Assembly: GCF_010183535.1 (NCBI RefSeq) | Contig: NC_071329.1 | Coordinates: forward strand, 4,898,001 to 4,962,000 | DNA length: 64,000 nt | Direction: 5' to 3' | DNA from: Caenorhabditis remanei | Lineage: Eukaryota > Nematoda > Chromadorea > Rhabditida > Rhabditidae | In this document: piece by piece, positions 30,866-40,300 of the stretch | How positions within the stretch are numbered: position 1 is the first letter of the stretch | Layout: every line of letters begins with the position of its first letter | The notes under the pieces: model-generated | Databases searched by the model: none | The model's input: only the letters and a program-made list of their open reading frames with translations | Told to the model about the DNA's origin: nothing | Position numbers and translations under genes: made by a program

Positions 30866-32650
30866 ATAAGAGGCGTTGTCTGTAAGATGAGGATTCCTCT
30901 TGGCACAGTTGCAAAAAGTTGTTTCAATCCGAACTCTTTTTACAGCATATGTACCCCTATGGTAGTGATTTACAAAAAATATGTCACCAGTCCCCTATGA
31001 CGTCATCATAGGAAAATATGCTCCATAATCGACTTTTCACCCAAAAATTCATAAAATTTTTAATTTTCCAGATAACTTCGGGAAACTTTCGTAACATGTT
31101 AGAAATGTTTTTGGCTACTTTTACACAAATTTCCAGCTTCCCAGACACCCCAGAAACAGTTCAATTGAATTTCATTTTCATGTTTTTTCAACATTTCTCG
31201 AAAATTCCCTCTAGAAATCCTCAAATTTCAAATCGTATTCGTATTCCCCGCTAAAAGTTCTATTAGGTCCAATTAAAAACATCAAAAAGTAGGGGGACCA
31301 TTTTGAGATATTTCGATTTTTTCAAAAATCACATAAGGGTCCCCCCTTATGAAAATTTCATTTTTGAAAAAAATTTCAAAAAAAAATTAACTTCGAAAAC
31401 AATTGGAATGTTGATCAAACCCTTGAAATAAGTCACACACAAAATAAAAGATCTCAGAAATGTGTTTGAACGGATTCCGTTTTTTTTGTTCATCCAATTT
31501 TTTCCAGTTTTTTCCCGTTTTTATCAATAATTTGTACAGAAGTCCTCAAATTTTAAAGGATATCCTAATTCCTCACAAAATTTAACATATGGTTCAATTG
31601 ACATCATTGAAAAACAGGGGGACCATTTTGAGATTTTTCTATTTATTTCGAAATTCAGATAAGGGTCCCCCCTTATGAAAGAAAATTTTTATCAAAAAAA
31701 TAATTCAACTTTTTTTGATGCAATAGACGTTGAGAACATCGATAAAATATCGGAAACATTTTTCTATAGTTTGAACGTCTATTGCATCAAAAAAAAGTTG
31801 AATTATTTTTTTGATAAAAATTTTCTTTCATAAGGGGGGACCCTTATCTGAATTTCGAAATAAATAGAAAAATCTCAAAATGGTCCCCCTGTTTTTTAAC
31901 GATGTCAATTGAACTATATGTTAAATTTTGTGAGGAATTAGGATATCCTTTAAAATTTGAGGACTTCTGTACAAATTATTGATAAAAACGGGAAAAAACT
32001 GGAAAAAAGTGGATGAACAAAAAAAACGGAATCCGTTCAAACACATTTCTGAGATCTTTTATTTTGTGTGTGACTTATTTCAAGGGTTTGATCAACATTC
32101 CAATTGTTTTCGAAGTTAATTTTTTTTTGAAATTTTTTTCAAAAATGAAATTTTCATAAGGGGGGACCCTTATGTGATTTTTGAAAAAATCGAAATATCT
32201 CAAAATGGTCCCCCTACTTTTTGATGTTTTTAATTGGACCTAATAGAACTTTTAGCGGGGAATACGAATACGATTTGAAATTTGAGGATTTCTAGAGGGA
32301 TTTTTTGAGAAAAGTTGAAAAAACATGAAAATGAAATTCAATTGAACTGTTTCTGGGGTGTCTGGGAAGCTGGAAATTTGTGTAAAAGTAGCCAAAAACA
32401 TTTCTAACATGTTACGAAAGTTTCCCGAAGTTATCTGGAAAATTAAAAATTTTATGAATTTTTGGGTGAAAAGTCGATTATTGAGCATATTTTCCTATGA
32501 TGACGTCATAGGGGACTGGTGACATATTTTTTGTAAATCACTACCATAGGGGTACATATGCTGTAAAAAGAGTTCGGATTGAAACAACTTTTTGCAACTG
32601 TGCCAAGGCCCAACACAAACATTCTCACTCTTACAGATAGTGCCTCATAA
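30866..32650. mobile_element. Foldback element, 1777 bp, near-perfect inverted repeat
   Basis: Element 30870-32646 is bounded by GAGGC...GCCTC and a 4-bp duplication ATAA (30866-30869, 32647-32650). From 30899 and 32607 inward the two arms (about 850 bp each) are almost exact reverse complements, meeting near 31745 around a short loop. The duplicated 78-codon ORFs at 31018 (+) and 32488 (-) are the same arm sequence read twice. No transposase is seen. Confidence 0.82.
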
Positions 32651-33182
32651 ACAAAAATGAAGCTCTAGGTTTGATCTACAACTAATACTAAAATTGGCAT
32701 TATCTGTCTGTCTGTGTGTCTGTTTGTTTACACTACTTTAATTAAACGGTGATTCGCAGCTTTCCATAGTTTACAGATTTCCATTGATTACTTTACCTCC
32801 AGCACACATCTATATCTCACAAATATCTTGAACATCGAAAAATCCAATAAATCTCAAACTTTTCCACCTAAATATTAGGGTTCCACATTCCGATCAACTA
32901 CAGTCACAAGTCCACGATTTGTGTTTGTGTTCCCTGGTGCAAATAATACCTAGCCTAGTGGCCACTTTGGTCGCAATTGCAAATGTACTCTTATAGACTA
33001 GGACTCGAAGAAAAGAGACCGGTTTACGGGAGTTGGTTTATTTGAATTAGATACTCTTTTCTTCTGGAGTAACTATTTTATTTCAAACGGCATACAAAAA
33101 ATTTTACAAAAAATAATAACTTTAAAATTTTACAAAACGAGCTCCCAATATTTCGGCCATTCCCAACGTTTCTCCCATCTCA
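32651..33182. other. Gene-free repeat stretch
   Basis: Contains AATGAAGCTCTAGGTTTGATC and CTGTCTGTCTG repeats, then AT-rich DNA. Nothing coding is supported. Confidence 0.5.
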
Positions 33183-33587
33183 TCACCGATTCCAGCTTTT
33201 TCTGATATCTTCCATGTTGTTGAAGATATCCCGCAGCCAATCCATATCCTCTACAATCTCCAACAGATCATCACGAATTGTTTCCACTTGATGCATTTGA
33301 GCCGTAGTTGGAGTAATCTGAAAGATTGAAAATGCTATTTATTAATGGATTATTGAGTAAAAATTTCATATTCACAAAATCATTTTTTCTCAAAACTTAC
33401 TGTAGCTCTAATCCAGTGCAGGGCCGATGTTGATGTTATGGAGTACGATGGCGTCCATTGCAGCGTATTGGACTTGGTCATCTCTCAGTTGCGGCACAGT
33501 CCAATTGCTCATTGTTTCCGTTTTGGCGATTGGCACTCGAATCCGGTCCGCAACGGCTTGAAGTGAAAGATGAGGCGCTCTTTGGAT
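33183..33587 (-). pseudogene. 3'-5' exonuclease gene relic, locus 3, cut by the BEL element
   Basis: The minus-strand exon 33403-33587 encodes ETMSNWTVPQLRDDQVQYAA followed by MDAIVLHNINIG, the Exo III block. A TAG replaces the TGG seen in locus 2. A GTAAG donor and TTTCAG acceptor (about 33318) lead to a last exon 33183-33317 (QMHQVETIRDDLLEIVEDMD...) ending in TGA. The BEL element interrupts it at 33588-33592; sequence after 46255 continues the relic. Confidence 0.65.
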
Positions 33588-33592
33588 GTCCC

Positions 33593-34075
33593 TATCGCGA
33601 CCAGGAATTACTCGCGATTACTGATCACCAGAACACGATTACGTCACCGTCATCTCCCACAAAGGAACAAGCCGTGTTTCCCTTTCTATGGCGAATACCT
33701 GTGCTTAATTGATCGACAACCTTCAACAATGCCTCTTACCCAATCTACCGAAGCCCTTAACGACCGGCAAAACTGGAATACTGGATAAGCGGAACACTAT
33801 ATAAGAACACCTGCCGCCTCATCTACACCCTCTTCTGGAGAAGGAGAATCACCATCTCCTCTGTCAATCACCTTCACCTGCTGCCCATCGTCTGCTGCCC
33901 CCGTCTGCCGTCCCATCTACCGTACCCCCATCTATATTCCCCCACTATCTTTACCTGTAACCCCGTTAGCTGTATCTGACTTATATTACTTATATTTTGC
34001 ATCCGAATAAATATCTACCACTGAACCGTCTAGCCATACCGATTACTATAGTCCACCCGGATTGTAGTCTCTTTA
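33593..34075 (+). repeat. 5' LTR, 483 bp
   Basis: Begins TATCGCGACC and ends CTCTTTA rather than TG...CA; the borders are fixed by the target duplication and by comparison with the 3' LTR. A TATATAA box lies at about 33799-33804 and AATAAA at 34007-34012. Confidence 0.93.
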
Positions 34076-34328
34076 TGGTGCATCGACCGAACGGTGCAAA
34101 TTGTAAGGTAAGTCCTAAACAAGCGAACCTACTAGTGACTTGTCACTTAGTACTGCTTACAAAGCGAACCTACTAGTGACTTGTCACTTAGTACTGCTTA
34201 CAAAGCGAACCTGCTGGTGATCCGTCACTCAGCACTGCTTACATTTCCAAGACATCTCTAACCAGCTCCAGCAGCTAAATTGAGATTAATAACCAGGAAA
34301 TTCATTTCCTAGTTATAAAACGTTCACA
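34076..34328 (+). promoter_or_regulatory. Leader: primer-binding site, splice donor and three 41-bp repeats
   Basis: Right after the LTR comes TGGTGCATCGACC, a plausible tRNA primer-binding site (starts TGG); the tRNA is not assigned. AAG|GTAAGT at 34107/34108 is a strong splice donor. Three 41-bp units start at 34123, 34164 and 34205, each with an AGTGAC-x2-GTCACT-type stem. They could be packaging or dimerisation signals, which is inference. Confidence 0.65.
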
Positions 34329-37300
34329 ATGAGCATCACTCATGATGATATTAAAAACTGGGAGGAGATTATATCGACTCACCAGGAAGATTATGAAAAA
34401 TTCTTGAAAGCATCTTTCCAAGCTTTGAAAGCCGTACCAAACCCAACCACAGAGCCACAAACCCCAGTTCAAGATTTTCTTGCAGGCTATGCCGTATTCA
34501 TGGCCTCTGAAGTAGAGACCATTAAACCGAAAGACCAGCTGTACAAGTCACAACTTGCGACAGTCCTGGAAAACATCCACATGACTCCTGTAGGAACTCT
34601 CCTAACAGAGACCGCAAAACAAGCTTCGATCAAAATCAACAAAAAAGATCGAGAGATCACAAAATTGGTAGGTGATATTGAAGCTAGAATGGACAAAAGG
34701 CATGAACATTTAAACACACTTGCAGCAACCCACAAGGTGAAAGGACTAGCGGATACTTCGTACAGTATCCGCCCAAGAAGGTCACAAACCAACGTCGAAC
34801 TGAAGACTGACTTCATTCGACCACCAGGAAACAATCTCCAAGTAAGTAGTTTTACAACCGAAACAAGACCAACCATGCTTCAGTATAAGCATGTAAAGCT
34901 ACCAACTTTTAACGGCAACATATCAGAATGGTCAGCATTTTATATGATATTTAAGCCAACCGTTTTAGAAAACGACGAATATACAGATGTTGAAAAACAC
35001 AACATCTTAAGAAACCATCTAGTAAACGAACCAGCTGACTTGATTAGAGCGTACGATCCAGATGGCACGCAACTTGCCACAGCAGTTAAGCGACTAGAAG
35101 CCATGTACGGCTCAAAAGAAAAACAATATGACTATCTTTGGAATAGGCTAAGTGAAGTCCCAATGGCACGGGATAGCCCTAGAAGTTTGAGAATCTTACA
35201 TAACGAGCTCCATGCGATAATTAATAGTTTAAGTAAACATGGTAGTATCGAAACTCAAAATTTCCAATCGGTTATTAAATCGAAAATTCCAAGAAACATT
35301 TTGATTGAAGTCCTTAGGACAAAACCTAAAGATACCTCCGCTATTTTGGAAGCGCTAGATATCATCATCACGATTGAAGAATCAGCGCAGCGGTCGGAAA
35401 TGAAAGTGAATGAAAAAGAAGATAGAAATGTCTTCTCCGTGAGAAAACCACAGCAGAACAAAAAGTGTCGATTCTGTCAGAGAACAAACCACACGTCAGC
35501 TGAGTGTAAAACAGTCGCGTCGCTAGAAGATAGAAGAGAGTTCATAAAAATGAATAACCTATGCTTCAATTGTTTAAATAGCGGACATAGACTAAGCGAA
35601 TGCAAATCTTCAGAATGTAGAAAGTGTCAAGTGAAACACAATCAGGCAATATGCCACAGAAACCCAAACGTTGTTAGAAAAAACAACTTTCAGAAAAATC
35701 CTCCCACCTACAAATCCCAGAATGAAAATTATAGAAGAAATAATTTCAGCAACCAGAACAATGGTCACCAGTCCAGCAATGCTGCTGCGTACCAGCAAAG
35801 AAACCAAGGAACCCAAGGACAAGGGTATCAGCAGCGAAATCAGTCGCAACCAGTGAATCAGAGAATTCAAAACAATGGAAACCAAACCAATGGAAACCAA
35901 TCCAACAACGGATACAACAAGAGAAACCAAGGTCAGTCAGCACCCCAGAAAAGTTTAAAAACCAGAAATTACCAAGTAAATGCAAATAAGACGTCACTAA
36001 TGGTAGTGAACGCACCAATCGTAGTAGGTGAGGAAATTGAGAAAATTCCGGTACTCCTTGATACAGGAGCAGACCAATCATTCATTTTGTCCAGTTTTGC
36101 AGAAAAGGCAAAAATGGAAGTTCTAGAAAGAAACGTAGAAATTGACCTTTGTGTGTTCGGCAAAGACCCAACCTCAATAATTTCGAATGTAGTCAAATTT
36201 GAAATAATTACGAACGATGATTCGGTAATTAAAGTAGAAGCCTTGACAGTACCAGATATAACAGATCTTTTTGAACCGATCAACCTAACGCATGAAGATA
36301 AAAAATATCTTGAAAATGTTAACGAGAAAACCGTTAATATCACCAGACCTGAGAAAGCAGTAGCGCTCTTAGGATTAGATGTATTTTGGGACCTCATCAC
36401 TGATGAAGGCAAGAAAAAATTACCATCGGGTAAATTTATCATTCCAACACATATTGGACCTTTAGTATGCGGAAAAACTGAAAGATCCACTTCTAGTATG
36501 CATGCATTAATTGCAAGAATTAAAGACTCCCAGGAAGAACATTTTACCGAAAATGACTTCCAAGAATATTTCGAGATAAGCAACATAGGTATCACCGATA
36601 AAATTTTCGATCCAACTAATGAGGAAATCATTGTGGAATTTGAAAATAAGGTAGAAACTAACTCAGAAACTAAAAGAATTATAGCTCCTCTTACATGGAA
36701 AGAAGGGCAAAGAGAGAATTTAGCTAACAACTACGATGTGGCAATCTGTAGAGCTAGACAACTAGTACGCACCTCTAAAGGAACAGAGGCATGGCAGAAA
36801 CTTGAAGAAAATTTTGATACTATGGAAAAAACGGGTATTATCGAAGAAATCGATAATGATCCCAACTTAGGATATTACATCCCTTACGGGCTAGTATTCA
36901 ACAAAAGTAGTAATACAACCAAAGTAAGAACCGTTTTTGACGCATCTAGCAAAAAACGAGGAGAGATTAGTTTAAATAATGCTCTTCATCAAGGACCATC
37001 ACTTATTCCTGATCTTCAAGGAATTTTGTTAAGATTAAGACAAGGTAAATATCTCCTAGCCGGAGATATAGAAAAAGCTTTTCACGCCATCGAAGTCAAT
37101 GAAAAAGACCGAGATGCACTAAGATTTATTAGAGTGAGAGACCCAGAAAGGCCACTCCACCCAGATAACATTAGACTAATGAGATTCAGAAACCTCCCAT
37201 TCGGAGTAAACTGTTCACCGTTTTTACTGTCTATGTCAATTTTGTACGCAGTAAGACAAGCTAATGTTCCCGAAAACATAGTCAAAGCTATTGAATCAAT

Positions 37301-40300
37301 GTGTTACGTAGATAACGTATTCATGCTAACAGATGACTTCAATGAATTACCAAAATTTTATAACCTTTTGAAAGAATTTTTTGGTAGCATTGGTATGAAT
37401 ATCAGAGAATTTTGTGTAAATCACCCAGTAAACTTCATAAAGGAAGAAGATAAAGCCCAAAATCTTGAAAACATAAAAATGTTAGGTTATATCTATGACC
37501 TAGAAAATGATACTTTCGAAGTTAGAAAACCTAAATTAGTCATAACCGGAAAAGGAATTCCTCGTATGAATAAGAAAAAAGCAGTAGGAGAAATCACGAT
37601 GATTTTTGACCCTACCCAATATTTTGCACCCTTGTATTTACAAGGAAAAAATATTCTTAGACAAATTTCTGACCATACTATAAAATGGTTAGATTACGTA
37701 AGCGACGATATAGTCGAACAGATAATTTCATATAGACAAAAAATCGAGAATTCAACATTAAAATTTAGACGTAACATCCCGAATCTCAACAGCCGTAAAC
37801 CGGTTCAACTTGTCGTCTTCACGGACGCCTCGGAACATACCTACGGCGCATGTATCTATTTGAAGATAGAAAAACCTGATTTGAAAGGTCAGTTTGACAT
37901 CCATTTACTTATTGCAAAACAAAGAATCGCACCAAAAACAAAAACTCTTACAATCCCTAGATTGGAACTATTAGGTATACTAATAGGCGTAAGACTTCTT
38001 GACTATACCATTAGAGAAATGAATTTGAATATTGAGAAAATTGAGTTATTTTCGGACTCAACCATAGCTCTCGCTCAGATCAAAAACCATCCGACTACAA
38101 AAGGCGAAAAACACGCTCAATTTGTAGATAATAGATGTTTAGAAATTTGGAAAACCCTTCAAAACATTAAAGCAAAGAACGATCAAACGGAAATTTCACT
38201 TTCACATGTTCCGACAGATCAAAACCCCGCAGACCACATAACACGTGGTTGCGATTCCGAAGAAGAATTGAGAAAAACTAATTGGTTTTTTGGACCAGAT
38301 TGGTTACAAAACGATAACCATGTAAATCACCCTTGTAAAAACGAGGATAATCGTTTAATCATTGATAAATCAACACCAGTAGAATTGAATGTTATGACTA
38401 TCCAAGTCAAAAATCTTTCCGAAATTGAGAATAGAATTATTCCTCTAGAGAAAATCAACAACCTTGAGAAAACTAAACGAATCATGTCGTACGTACTACG
38501 GTTTTTGAAAAATAGAATCTATAAAAAATTGAGTAAACCTAGCAAAACAAAGCTAGAACGTAACTTTCCTGAACTTAAACACCTTCCGAATGAATTTTGC
38601 GGAGTGGTGAAACTAGAAGAATTAAATTTAGTCATGAAACTTTTGATTCGAAACAATCAATTAGTTTATAAAATTGAAGAAAATCCTAAGGAAAACCAAT
38701 TTTTAGACAAAGATAACATCAATTCACCTTCTGATCAGATTGTATATCAACACAACCGAATCATTGGTAAAAACAAACTACCAATAATTGAAACTAAGTC
38801 TAGATTAGCAAATCTTATAATTCAAAAAATTCATAGAGAAAACCTACATGTAGGTCCAATGACTACATTAGAAATTGTTCTTGAATCTTACGCTGGCACT
38901 CGTTGGAGAGCAGCTGTAAAGAAAGTTTTGGATAATTGTTCTATTTGTAGAAAATCTAACAACCATCCATTTAGAGAAGCTCCACCTGGAAACCTTCCAG
39001 AAAGACGTACTACTGAAAGTAGACCCTTCCAACACATAGGTGTAGATTTTATGGGTCCATTTAAAACTTATATAAGAAATTCGAATGATATTGAAAAATG
39101 TCATATCGCACTTTTCACTTGTACGACTACTAGGCTAGTACATCTTGAACGTGTACCAAACCTGTCTACCGACGAATTTCTTCTCGCACTCTCTCGTTTT
39201 ATGAGTAGAAGAGGATACCCTGATTCGATAACATCCGATAACGCCGCAACATTTAGATTGACGGCGGAGATATTAGATAGACATTCCGAAAGAGAAGACG
39301 ATTTCTTAGCGGAACTAGCTTTCGAAAAAATTGACCAATTGAAAACCAATGTTTTAGAAAAAGAAATGACAAAAAAAGGTATCAAATGGTACTTTAATAC
39401 CGCATTAGCTCCTTGGCAAGGAGGCTTTTATGAACGACTCGTAGGAGTTGTTAAAAAAGCACTAAAACATAGTTTAGGCGAAAGCCAACATAGAGTTAAA
39501 GACCTCGAAACTATTATGGCTGAATGTGAAAGTTTAGTAAATAGACGACCTTTAACTTACATCGACGAGGATAGTGAAGACTGTAAAGTCTTGAGACCTA
39601 TAGATATTATTACACCAGGATTGTATTTTTCAATCTTTGATGATAACGGTCTAAGAGATGAGTACTACGAATATACTCAAAATTTTAGAGAAGTTCAAAA
39701 ACATATCAAACGTTTTTGGAATATTTTCGTAAGAGATTATCTTAAGCAAACCAAAAATTTTCAATCTGTCGCTCAACCAAACCGAGCTCATTCAAATTTG
39801 ATAAAACCCATTTTAGGAGAAGTAGTCCTTCTCGTAGACGAAAACGTCCCCCGCGGAAAATGGAAAATGGGAATTATAACTGAATTACTAAAAGGTAGAG
39901 ACGGAGAGATACGATCTGTTCGCGTCCGTACTACGCAAAAACGTAAGAAGAGAGATGGCACTCTCCCTTACAAACCTTTCAAGATTCAAGAGATAACGCG
40001 ACCGTTGCGATTAGTCATTCCATTAGAATTGAGACCTCAACCAAAAGAAGAGGACGAAAAAATTGAAACAAAAACCGTAACTGTAAATCTGGCTAGAATA
40101 AAAGAGCCAAAATTTAAGCAAACTGAGAAACGAATGTTTCGCACAGTTATCGAAACTCAAAACGAAGATTTCAGAAAAAATCTCCAAAGAAGACCAAAGT
40201 TCAGTCTTTGGAATATATGGACCATCCTCCTCATGATGTGCATCCTTGCAACGACAGCATCAGCAAATATGCTACAAAACCTGAGTCCAAACCAGCATAG

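Noticed and set aside
31018..31254. 78-codon ORF conserved at 32252-32488
   Set aside because: The two are the arms of one foldback; similarity does not show protein-level selection.
33458..33788. Plus-strand ORFs across the 5' LTR border
   Set aside because: They are the antisense of the exonuclease relic joined by chance to LTR sequence.
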